Shown here: positions 42,701 to 50,989 of the stretch, piece by piece
Position numbering within the stretch: the stretch's first letter is position 1
Layout of the letters: the number at the start of each line of letters is the position of its first letter
Assembly (NCBI RefSeq): GCF_001428005.1
Contig: NZ_LMSB01000009.1
Coordinates: forward strand, 1,506-65,505
Length of the DNA stretch: 64,000 bases
Direction of reading: 5' to 3'
DNA from: Arthrobacter sp. Soil736
GTDB lineage: Bacteria; Actinomycetota; Actinomycetes; Actinomycetales; Micrococcaceae
Program-made: the position numbers and the translations under genes
The notes under the pieces: model-generated
Databases searched by the model: none
The model's input: only the letters and a program-made list of their open reading frames with translations
What the model was told of the DNA's origin: nothing

Positions 42701-44425
42701 TCAAAAGACGGGGACTGTCCAGGTCAGGGCGGTGCCCGATTCCGGGGAGGACGTGACCGCTAAGGAGCCGGCCAGGGCGCGGGCACGGTGGTCCATGTTT
42801 GCAAGCCCGTTTCCCGGCGCCGGGTCAGCGAAGCCGGAGCCGTTGTCCTCGATTTGGACGACGGCGCTACCGTTGTCCACCGAGACGGAGACGCTAATGG
42901 AATCCGCCCCTGAATGACGGACCGCGTTGCTCAGACCTTCCGAGATGACAGCCAGCATGTTCGAAATCGTTTCTTCATCCCGCACCGCGTCGATGGGCCC
43001 GGTGAGTGTCAAAACCGGGGCGAATGGGAGGGACCCTCCCGTGCTCCGGACGGTCTGGAGGATGCGGCTGCTAAGTAGCTCCGTCTCACCGGACGTGGCA
43101 CGCAGCGAGTAGATGGTGTTGCGAAGATCCCGGATGGTCTCGTCAAGTTCAGCGGTCACCGTCTGGATTGTCTGGGCGGCGGAACTGTCGGTGATGAGTC
43201 GGCGAAGGCTCTGAATGCTCAGCCCGGCTGCGAAGAGCCGCTGAATGACGACGTCATGGAGGTCACGGGCGATCCTGTCCCTGTCACTGAACACCGCGAT
43301 TTGTTCCCGCAACCGGTGTGCCCGGGCAAGTTCGAGGCCAAGGGCCACGTGGGAGCCGAACACGGCACCCATTTCGACATCCGTCCGGCTGAAGACCCCG
43401 TTTTCACGCCCTCGCACCAGCATGAGAAGCCCATGGTGGCCACCCCTGGAATTAAGCGCTATCACCAGCACACAGCCCGGTTCGGGATCGTCGCTGCCTC
43501 CAAGGACGAGCGCGGGATCATCAAGGACGGCGGCGTTCCCCGTAGCGACGACAGCGCTGATTTCGGTCGACTCCATAGCCAGAACCCGACCCGCCCACGC
43601 CGCTGCGCTGTCTCCTGCCGCTCCAGCGACCCTGAACGGCCCGGAGGGATTCTCCGGAACGAGGATAAGTGCCAGCTCGGAATTCGCCTCCCTCAGCGCC
43701 CGGGCGGCGATCATGTCCAATCCCCCGCCCTCACCTTCCGGCGTGTTCTCCTCCCCCATCATTTTTCCGGTCACGTCCATGCACGCCTGAAGCCAGCTGC
43801 CCCTGCGCCTCGCGTCGTCATAAAGACGGGCGTTTTCGATCGCAACCCCCGCGGCAGCTGCGAGAGCGACGGCCAGGTCCTCGTCTTCAGCGGTGAAGTC
43901 CCCGCCGCCCTCCTTCTGTGTCAGATAAAGATTGCCGAACACCACGTCCCGGACACGGATGGGCACACCCAGAAAAGACTTCATCGGCGGGTGATTTTCA
44001 GGGAATCCATAAGCCTCGGCGTGCTGCTGCAGGTCATGGAGCCTCAACGGTTTTGGGTCACGTATCAGCAGCCCGAGAACCCCGTGCCCCGTGGGCAGAG
44101 GCCCGATCCGCCGGGCCAGTTCTTCATCGATGCCCACGGTGATGAAATGGCTCAAAGCCCTGTCCTCGCCGATGACTCCCAAAGCCCCGTATTCAGCCTG
44201 CAGGAGACGGCAGGCTGAACTGACGACGCGGTGCAGGACGGATTCCAGACTTAGATCCTCCGCTACTCCTACAACAGCCTCCAGGAGTCCCTGCATGCGT
44301 TGTTGGGCCTGCAGAAGTTCCCCGGCCCTGTCAACAAAGTCGGTTAAGAGTTCCTCTATCCGGGCCCCCGCGGCCGGTTGGCGGGTTCCCTGATCGGATG
44401 GCTGGATATGTTGATTCAAGGACAC
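42701..44425 (-). CDS. dosS: DosS/DevS-type haem-GAF sensor histidine kinase
   Basis: 574 residues, close to the 578 of M. tuberculosis DosS. GAF-A (about 47-200) is strikingly conserved (ALGVIGEDRALSHFITVGID, GFPENHPPMKSFLGVPIRVR); H145 corresponds to the haem ligand H149. GAF-B (about 228-368) follows. The HisKA_3 region has the phosphoacceptor H390 in RIARDLHDVVIQRLFAAGLS, matching H395. The C-terminal ATPase has N-box SEGLSNAVRHSG and G-box DNGSGF and GNGLANM. Predicted soluble sensor of O2/NO/CO or redox. It faces dosR tail to tail instead of being downstream of it. Confidence 0.92.
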   Translation of the reverse strand: MSLNQHIQPSDQGTRQPAAGARIEELLTDFVDRAGELLQAQQRMQGLLEAVVGVAEDLSLESVLHRVVSSACRLLQAEYGALGVIGEDRALSHFITVGIDEELARRIGPLPTGHGVLGLLIRDPKPLRLHDLQQHAEAYGFPENHPPMKSFLGVPIRVRDVVFGNLYLTQKEGGGDFTAEDEDLAVALAAAAGVAIENARLYDDARRRGSWLQACMDVTGKMMGEENTPEGEGGGLDMIAARALREANSELALILVPENPSGPFRVAGAAGDSAAAWAGRVLAMESTEISAVVATGNAAVLDDPALVLGGSDDPEPGCVLVIALNSRGGHHGLLMLVRGRENGVFSRTDVEMGAVFGSHVALGLELARAHRLREQIAVFSDRDRIARDLHDVVIQRLFAAGLSIQSLRRLITDSSAAQTIQTVTAELDETIRDLRNTIYSLRATSGETELLSSRILQTVRSTGGSLPFAPVLTLTGPIDAVRDEETISNMLAVISEGLSNAVRHSGADSISVSVSVDNGSAVVQIEDNGSGFADPAPGNGLANMDHRARALAGSLAVTSSPESGTALTWTVPVF

Positions 44426-44497
44426 CGCCTCCCGGCGGAAGGTTATCCATGCGGTCGGCTTGCCGCTCCCCCGTCCGGCACCCGTGCAGCCAGACTA

Positions 44498-44509
44498 CCC
44501 CTCGAGGGG
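44498..44509. promoter_or_regulatory. Perfect 12-bp palindrome upstream of dosS
   Basis: CCCCTCGAGGGG, 73 bases upstream of the dosS start, in the interval shared with the PNPOx gene. Possible operator of an unknown regulator. Confidence 0.35.
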
Positions 44510-44542
44510 CGGAACATCTACGCTTGGGGGCTTCCGCATCGA

Positions 44543-44556
44543 GGGTCTTTGGGCCC
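44543..44556. promoter_or_regulatory. DosR-type box between dosS and PNPOx copy 3
   Basis: GGGTCTTTGGGCCC: all eight core positions, 37 bases from the PNPOx ATG and 118 from the dosS start. A nested inverted repeat (GGGCCC TGTTTAA GGGCC) overlaps it. Confidence 0.6.
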
Positions 44557-44592
44557 TGTTTAAGGGCCGTACGACGGCGTACGCTCGGCCCC

Positions 44593-45063
44593 ATGATGAA
44601 CGAAGCATCAGTACCGGAGGCGGAAGTCCTCGCAAGTCATGAGTGCTGGCGGCTGCTGCGCAGCGTTTCGTTGGGTCGCCTTGCTGTCTGGGTGAATGAC
44701 CACCCGGATATTTTCCCCATCAACTACAAAGTTGATCACGGAACGCTGGTCTTCCGCACCGGTGCCGGGACCAAACTTTCATCAGCACTGGCTGGAGCAC
44801 CGGTTGCGCTGGAAGCCGACGGTGTCGACGCGGATGCGGGCGTCGCCTGGAGCGTCGTCGTCAAGGGCCAAGCCAACGCCGTCGAACGGACGCAAGAGCT
44901 TCTGGACACCGTCGGACTGCTCCTGTTTCCGTGGGAGACCGGACGCAAAGACCACTTCATACGGATCGTCCCGGACACCGTGAGCGGGAGACGCTTCACG
45001 ATCGCCCCGCCGCTGACCTGGTGGAGCCCGCTGGACGACGCCACACGTGCCGGGCTGGAATGA
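44593..45063 (+). CDS. Pyridoxamine 5'-phosphate oxidase-like flavin protein (copy 3)
   Basis: 156 residues from the ATG doublet at 44593. Core as in the other copies: CWRLLRSVSLGRLAVWVNDH, DIFPINYKVDHGTLVFRTGA GTKL, ALEADGVDADAGVAWSVVVK, GRRFTIAPPLTWW. The upstream frame to 44398 is not coding-like. A perfect-core DosR-type box sits directly upstream. Role unknown; a flavin- or haem-linked redox role is possible. Confidence 0.87.
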   Translation: MMNEASVPEAEVLASHECWRLLRSVSLGRLAVWVNDHPDIFPINYKVDHGTLVFRTGAGTKLSSALAGAPVALEADGVDADAGVAWSVVVKGQANAVERTQELLDTVGLLLFPWETGRKDHFIRIVPDTVSGRRFTIAPPLTWWSPLDDATRAGLE

Positions 45064-45113
45064 GACCACGGTACGCTGCCAGGCGCGTCGAGAAGCAAAC
45101 GCACCACTGCGCC

Positions 45114-45127
45114 AGGACGTAAGGCAC
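45114..45127. promoter_or_regulatory. Weak DosR-type box upstream of the P1B ATPase
   Basis: AGGACGTAAGGCAC, 6 of 8 core positions, 46 bases upstream of the GTG. The ATPase could instead be read through from the PNPOx gene. Confidence 0.3.
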
Positions 45128-45172
45128 CTTTCGGGTCCCGACCCAGCCCCGCGGCCCAGCAGGTATGAAATC

Positions 45173-47059
45173 GTGACCGCCATTCGCCGTTTCGCGCTAC
45201 TTACAACGGCCGTTGTAGCAGGAGCCTGCACAGCCGCGCTTCTAGCCTTTGGTCAGGATAGTGCCGCACAGTGGGTGGCGAGTGTCTACGCCCTGACGGT
45301 CGCAGCATACCGTTCGATCATGATGGCGAAGGACATCCTCCGCGGACATTGGGGCATTGATTTGCTTGCAGTGACAGCGATCATCAGCACCGTCGCGGTC
45401 GGGGAATACATCGCGTCCCTCATCATCGTGCTGATGCTGGCTGGAGGTAACGCGCTGGAAGACTACGCCGAGGGAAGGGCCGTCCGGGAGCTTCGGTCGC
45501 TGCTCGAACGGGCGCCCCAAAGCGCCCACCGTGAAGGCAACGGCGCCACCCTGGAAGACATACCGGTGGCTCAGGTCCGCGTCGGTGACGTTCTTGTCGT
45601 CAGGCCCTCTGAAGTGGTGCCCGTTGATGGCCGGCTCATCTCCGCGATCGGCGTTTTCGATGAGTCTGCGCTCACTGGCGAAAGCCTTCCGGTGGAACAC
45701 CGTACCGGGGACGGACTGCTGAGTGGTTCGGTGAACGGTGATGCCGCGGTGCGGATGAGAGCGACGGCGACTGCGGAGGACTCCCAGTACAGCCGAATCG
45801 TGGTCCTGGTGCAGGAGGCTTCGGCCAGCCGCGCACCCGTGGTCCGGCTGGCCGACAGATACGCCGTGCCCTTCACGGCGCTGGCATTCCTGCTCGCCGG
45901 GGCCGCCTGGTACATCAGCCGGGACGCAGGGCGGTTCGCCGAAGTCCTCGTCGTGGCCACTCCGTGCCCTTTGCTCCTGGCTGCCCCGGTAGCTTTCCTT
46001 GGTGGCATGAGCCGAGCAGCCCATGCAGGAATCATCGTCAAGAACGGCGGAACCCTCGAACGGCTCGCCCGAGTAAGGACTGCTGTCTTTGATAAGACCG
46101 GCACTCTCACTCAAGGCCGTCCGACCCTCAGGGAGATCCGGGTCTCCAAGGATGCGAAGATGACTTCAGGGCGGCTCCTGCAGCTCGCAGCTTCCGCAGA
46201 GCAATACTCATCCCATGTCCTGGCCGCGTCCGTTATCGAGGCGGCCAGGACCCGAGGTCTCGCGCTGCTGACCGGGCACCTCGCACAGGAACATGCCACA
46301 CAGGGCGTGACAGCAGTCTGCGATGGCCACGCGGTGTCCGTGGGAAAACCCCTGTTCATCAGGTCCACCACGTCAGGATTCGAAGAGGCAGAACTGGACG
46401 GCGGTCAGCTCGGAATTTATGTAGGCGTCGACGGGCGGTACGCCGGGGCTCTGATCATGAGCGATCCGCTGCGGGAAAATGCCATACGCACTCTGGCGGA
46501 GATGCACCGCCTGGGCGTCCGGGAAACCATGCTCCTGACCGGCGACTCCGAGCCAACGGCAAGGCATATCGCCGCGGAGGCCGGAATCAGGCACGTCCGC
46601 GCCGACTGTCTGCCCGCGGACAAGGTCGCGGAAGTAGCGGCACTGGGCAACCGTCCCGTGATGATGGTCGGCGACGGAGTCAATGACGCCCCCGTTCTGG
46701 CAGCCGCCGACATTGGTGTCGCGATGGGCGCCAAAGGTTCAACTGCCGCCAGCGAATCGGCCGACGTCGTCATCATGATTGATGACCTGTCAAAGGCCGC
46801 TCTAGCCGTCGATATTGGCCGTCACACCACACGCATGGCGCTGCAAAGCATCTGGATCGGGATCGGGCTGAGTGTCGGACTGATGCTCGCCGCAGCCTTC
46901 GGACACATTCCCGCTGTCGCTGGCGCGCTGCTGCAGGAGGTCGTGGACCTCGCGACGATCCTGAACGCCCTCCGGGCACTCAAGCCCCGCCGGTCAAAGC
47001 GCTCGGGGGCTAATGACCGCGCTCCAGCCCCCGACATGCGGCGGAAGCAGCCCTCCTAG
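45173..47059 (+). CDS. P1B-type metal ATPase without N-terminal metal-binding domain
   Basis: 628 residues, short for the class. GTG 45173 start; the frame upstream to 45047 lies in the intergenic region. Two helices lead to the actuator (DESALTGESLPV), then TM6 with ATPCPLLLAAPVAF (TPC motif), phosphorylation site DKTGTLTQG, and hinge [20 protein letters not shown]. There is no HMA domain and no Cys-rich extension. TPC-type P1B pumps have unsettled specificity; Zn/Co/Fe or Mn are possibilities. Together with the PNPOx upstream it may be a DosR-type operon. Confidence 0.88.
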   Translation: MTAIRRFALLTTAVVAGACTAALLAFGQDSAAQWVASVYALTVAAYRSIMMAKDILRGHWGIDLLAVTAIISTVAVGEYIASLIIVLMLAGGNALEDYAEGRAVRELRSLLERAPQSAHREGNGATLEDIPVAQVRVGDVLVVRPSEVVPVDGRLISAIGVFDESALTGESLPVEHRTGDGLLSGSVNGDAAVRMRATATAEDSQYSRIVVLVQEASASRAPVVRLADRYAVPFTALAFLLAGAAWYISRDAGRFAEVLVVATPCPLLLAAPVAFLGGMSRAAHAGIIVKNGGTLERLARVRTAVFDKTGTLTQGRPTLREIRVSKDAKMTSGRLLQLAASAEQYSSHVLAASVIEAARTRGLALLTGHLAQEHATQGVTAVCDGHAVSVGKPLFIRSTTSGFEEAELDGGQLGIYVGVDGRYAGALIMSDPLRENAIRTLAEMHRLGVRETMLLTGDSEPTARHIAAEAGIRHVRADCLPADKVAEVAALGNRPVMMVGDGVNDAPVLAAADIGVAMGAKGSTAASESADVVIMIDDLSKAALAVDIGRHTTRMALQSIWIGIGLSVGLMLAAAFGHIPAVAGALLQEVVDLATILNALRALKPRRSKRSGANDRAPAPDMRRKQPS

Positions 47060-47232
47060 GACGGATCAGCACCCAAGCGTCCATCATCCAAGAGTCCCAT
47101 CGCGCCCGGCGGGTCCGGGCATTGGAATCTCCGCCTGACGGCATCGAACTGCACGTCTGAGAAAGGAGAATTTCCCATTTCATGTCCAACATTCCGAGTG
47201 CAGTCCAGTTCAGGCTACTTCCATTGAGTGCC

Positions 47233-47246
47233 GGGGCTTTCGGCCC
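47233..47246. promoter_or_regulatory. DosR-type box upstream of adh
   Basis: GGGGCTTTCGGCCC: all eight core positions with the common CTTTCGGCCC half, 102 bases before the adh ATG. Confidence 0.6.
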
Positions 47247-47298
47247 TGTCGGTTTGCGCTCTGCTCATTCAATGCTGGACGGAGAAACTGCCGGCCGG

Positions 47299-47322
47299 AA
47301 AGGGACTGACGGCAGTCCCTTT
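47299..47322. promoter_or_regulatory. Long perfect hairpin in the adh leader
   Basis: 10-bp arms AAAGGGACTG (47299-47308) and CAGTCCCTTT (47313-47322), loop ACGG, 25 bases before the ATG. The arms contain the DosR half-sites GGGACT and AGTCCC, but four bases further apart than the consensus, so it may be an RNA structure, or a spacing variant of the box. Confidence 0.45.
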
Positions 47323-47347
47323 CTTGCACGAGAAAACGGAGACGGTC

Positions 47348-48364
47348 ATGCGCGCATGGTGGGTTGAAACTCCAGGACCTATCGCGTCTGGACCACTGCG
47401 GCAGGGCGACCGGCCCGATCCTTCACCCGAGACAGGGGAAATCCTGATCTCAGTGCATGCGTGCGGTGTGTGCCGCACCGATCTGCACCTTGCGGAAGGA
47501 GACCTTCAGCCCCGCGCTTTTGGGAGGATCCCGGGGCACGAGGCTGTCGGCGAAGTCATTGCGACAGGACCGAGTTGCAGCAGGTTCCGGCTGGGTGAGC
47601 GTGTAGGTGCGGCCTGGCTCGCACGTACGTGCGGTTTGTGCCGGTTCTGCCAACGCGAGGCCGAGAACCTGTGCCTCTCCCCCACGTTCAACGGCTGGGA
47701 CAAGGACGGCGGTTATGCCGAACTGATGACCGTTCATGAAGACTACGCGTACCGGATACCGGAAGACCTGACGGACGAAGAGGCTGCCCCCCTGCTGTGT
47801 TCCGGCATTATCGGGTATCGCGCCCTTCGGCGGGCAGACCTTCCACCCGGCGGCAGGCTCGGCATCTATGGTTTTGGCGGATCGGCGCATCTCACCGCGC
47901 AAATGGCCCTTTATGAAGGTGCCAGCCTCTACGTGATGACGCGCTCGGCTGCGGCGCAGCGACTCGCCCTTGAACTGGGGGCGACTTTTGCCGGCGGGAT
48001 CGAAGACGGGCCTCCGGTGCCTTTGGATGCCGCCATCCTCTTCGCTCCGGCGGGCGAACTGGTCCCGCAGGCACTACGCGCACTGGACCGCGGCGGCACG
48101 CTCGCCGTCGCCGGCATCCACCTGAGCGACATCCCGGCCCTGCACTATGAAACAGACCTTTTCCAGGAACGCCAGCTCCGCAGCGTGACGGCGAATACCA
48201 GAGCGGACGGTCAGGAGTTTTTCGATCTGGCCGGACGTATACCCCTCCGCGCGACAACAGTGCCGTATCCGATGGAGCAGGCCGACCGGGCACTCTTGGA
48301 TCTGTCCCAAGACAGCTTCACTGGCGCCGCGGTATTGCTCATGGACGCCGCACGGAAGGACTAG
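47348..48364 (+). CDS. Zinc-dependent alcohol dehydrogenase family protein
   Basis: 338 residues from ATG 47348. Catalytic zinc ligands: C and D in ACGVCRTDLH, H and E in GHEAVG; structural zinc site CGLCRFCQREAENLC (four cysteines). Cofactor loop is GIYGFGGSAHL, with G-F-G-G-S. The layout suits AdhA-like medium-chain dehydrogenases acting on primary alcohols or aldehydes with NAD(P). Followed one base later by the P-type ATPase fragment, so they form one transcript. A perfect-core DosR-type box upstream suggests a role in redox balance under low oxygen. Confidence 0.9.
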   Translation: MRAWWVETPGPIASGPLRQGDRPDPSPETGEILISVHACGVCRTDLHLAEGDLQPRAFGRIPGHEAVGEVIATGPSCSRFRLGERVGAAWLARTCGLCRFCQREAENLCLSPTFNGWDKDGGYAELMTVHEDYAYRIPEDLTDEEAAPLLCSGIIGYRALRRADLPPGGRLGIYGFGGSAHLTAQMALYEGASLYVMTRSAAAQRLALELGATFAGGIEDGPPVPLDAAILFAPAGELVPQALRALDRGGTLAVAGIHLSDIPALHYETDLFQERQLRSVTANTRADGQEFFDLAGRIPLRATTVPYPMEQADRALLDLSQDSFTGAAVLLMDAARKD

Positions 48365-48365
48365 G

Positions 48366-50989
48366 GTGGCGGGGAGCGCGCCGGTCGCCACAGGGCTGTC
48401 CACCAGCGAGGCCCTGGCGCTGCTCGCTGAACACGGCCCGAACCGGATCCCGACGGAGGCGTCCGTCCCGGCGTGGCGCCGGTTTCTGGCGGAATTCACA
48501 CACTTCTTTGCCGCCCTGCTCTGGTGCGCCGCAGGGCTGGCCTTCGTCGCCGGCATGCCGCAGCTCGGGGTCGCGGTGGTGGCCGTGGTGCTCATCAATG
48601 GCATGTTTTCTTATGTGCAGGAAGAACGCGCCGAACACGCCGCCACCAAGCTGCGTGCCTTGCTGCCATCACAGGTCCGGGTCCGCCGCGACGGTCATCC
48701 GGCCCGGTTGGAAGCAGCTGACCTCGTGCCGGGGGATCTCGTCATCCTCGCAGCGGGCGACCGCATACCAGCGGACCTGTGGTTCGGCGCAACAAGCAGC
48801 TGCACCGTCGATGAGTCAATGCTGACCGGTGAAAGTGACCCCGTCCCCAAACAAACCATGGATGCCGGGATCGGAGGCACGTTCCTGGTCAACGGAGAGG
48901 CCGAGGGCATCGTCACTGCCACCGGACGCCGGACCCGGCTGGCGGAAATTGCGGCGCTGACCACCACGGTAAAACCCCCGCAAAGCCCGCTGACGATGGA
49001 ACTGCGGCGGATTGTCCGGACTATCGCCGCTGTTGCCCTGGGCGTGGGACTGCTGTTCTTCGCGTTGTCCGCACTGATCGGTATCTCCTGGCAGGATGCG
49101 TTCCTGTTCGCCATCGGAGTCTCTGTGGCCCTGATCCCCGAGGGACTCCTCCCCACAGTCACGCTGTCGTTGGCAATGGGAGCCCAGCGGATGGCCCACA
49201 GGAAGGCGCTGGTCAGGCACCTCCAGGCAGTCGAGACCCTTGGTTCAACAACCTTCATCTGCACTGACAAGACCGGAACCCTAACTCAGAACAGGATGAG
49301 CGCGGTGGAGGTGTGGACGCCGGAAGGCACGGTGACGGTGGCCGGTGCAGGCTACGAACCCGTGGCCTCCGTATCGGGGAACGAGCCGGCCATTGCCCGG
49401 GCCGGCAGGGTCAGTCGTGCTGCCGCCCTCGCGTCCAGGGGAAGGATCGTCATGCGCGACGGAACCTGGCAGCCGGAAGGTGACCCCATGGAGGCGGCCC
49501 TGGATACCCTGCTGCACCGGCTCCCCGGCCCGCAGAACGGCCGGAACTGTCTTCGGCCGTCCGATTCAGTTTCAGCCCGGCGCGGCGGCGCGAATCGGTG
49601 ATCGTTGACAGCACCGTGTCCACGAAAGGCGCTCCGGAGACCGTCCTTCCGCTGTGTGTGCCGACGGTGCCCGGCCCCGGCACACCCATGACCGACGGCT
49701 TCTCCGAGGTGCAGCAGCAAATACAGCGGATGGCCGCCAAAGGACTTCGTTTGCTGGCTGTCGCAGAACGCGGGCTGTCGGCGGCGGAATTAAGCGAGCT
49801 GGCGGCGGGCTCCCTCGGGGCGGACCAGGCCGAATCCGGCCTCACTCTTCTGGGCCTTATCGGCCTCCATGATCCACCGCGCCTTTCAGTGGCGCAGGCA
49901 TTGCGGACCGCCCGGGAGGCGGGCGTCAAGGTCGCCATGGTCACCGGGGACCATCCGTCGACAGCGGCGGCGATCGCCCGTGAGGTGGGCCTGCTGCTGG
50001 ATGATGAGCGGGTGTTGGTTGGCTCTGACTTGCCCGGGGACGAAAAGGCCCTCGGTGTGCTGCTGGACCATGACGGTGTGGTCATCAGCAGGGTCTCCCC
50101 CGAGCAGAAGCTGCGGGTCGCCCGGGCGCTGCAGGGACGCGGGCATGTGGTGGCGATGACCGGGGACGGCGTGAATGACGGCCCCGCACTGCAGGAGGCG
50201 GACGTTGGCGTCGCCATGGGAATTGGCGGCACCGATGTAGCGAGGGAGGCGGCGGACCTCATTCTGCTCGATGACGACTTCGCCACCATTGTGGCCGCCA
50301 TCGAACAGGGCCGCGCGACCTATGCCAATATCCGCCGCTTCCTCACGTACCACCTGACTGACAACGTGGCAGAGCTGACTCCGTTCGTGATCTGGGCTCT
50401 CTCCGGAGGTTCCTTTCCGCTCGCCCTTGGCGTGCTGCAGATCCTGTTTCTTGACATCGGCACAGACCTGCTCCCGGCACTCGCCCTAGGAGCTGAGCAG
50501 CCGGGCAAGGGCCTCATGCGCCGCCCGCCCGAGCGACGGCACCTGATGGACGGGGCGCTGATGGTCCGCGTCTTCGCCGTGCTAGGCCCTGTGGAGGCAC
50601 TAATGGAGATGTCAGCGTTTACCGTGGTGCTGACGGCAGCAGGCTGGCACCTTGGGGGTTCGCTCCCCGCCGGGGGCGCGCTGATTGCAGCCTCCGGGGC
50701 GGCCTTCGCCGCGGTGGTCCTGGGCCAGCTCGCCAATGCTTACGCCTGCCGCAGTTCCACTTTCCCCCCGTGGCGGCTGGGTTGGTTCACCAACAGGTTG
50801 CTTTTGTGGTCTGTCCTGATTGAACTTGCGGCGCTGGCAGCATTTCTCGGCGTGGGCCCGGTCGCGGCGCTGCTGGGGCACGCCCCGCCGCCCCCGCTGG
50901 GATGGGGTGTGGCATTCCTGGCGATACCTGCGGTGCTGGCCGCGGACTATGTGTACAAGGTCCTGCGGCACGGGCGGCTTTCACGCTGA
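48366..50989 (+). pseudogene. P2-type cation ATPase, single frameshift
   Basis: Two adjacent frames give one pump. Frame 1 (GTG 48366 to 49601): N-terminal region LSTSEALALLAEHGPNRIP, DESMLTGESDPVPK, IPEGLLPTVTLSLAMGAQ, DKTGTLTQNR. Frame 2 (about 49545 to 50989): ELSSAVRFSFSPARRRESVI, KGAPETVLPLC, TGDHPSTAAAIARE, GDGVNDGPALQEA and the C-terminal helices. The shift (a single base around 49510-49545, in the nucleotide-binding domain) is the only lesion, so recent decay or a sequencing error is equally possible. Downstream of adh by one base. GDGVNDGP replaces the usual GDGVNDAP. Confidence 0.75.

Noticed and set aside
49510..49545. Programmed frameshift in the P2 ATPase
   Set aside because: No slippery heptamer or downstream structure is apparent and related pumps are single-frame; indel or sequencing error is simpler.
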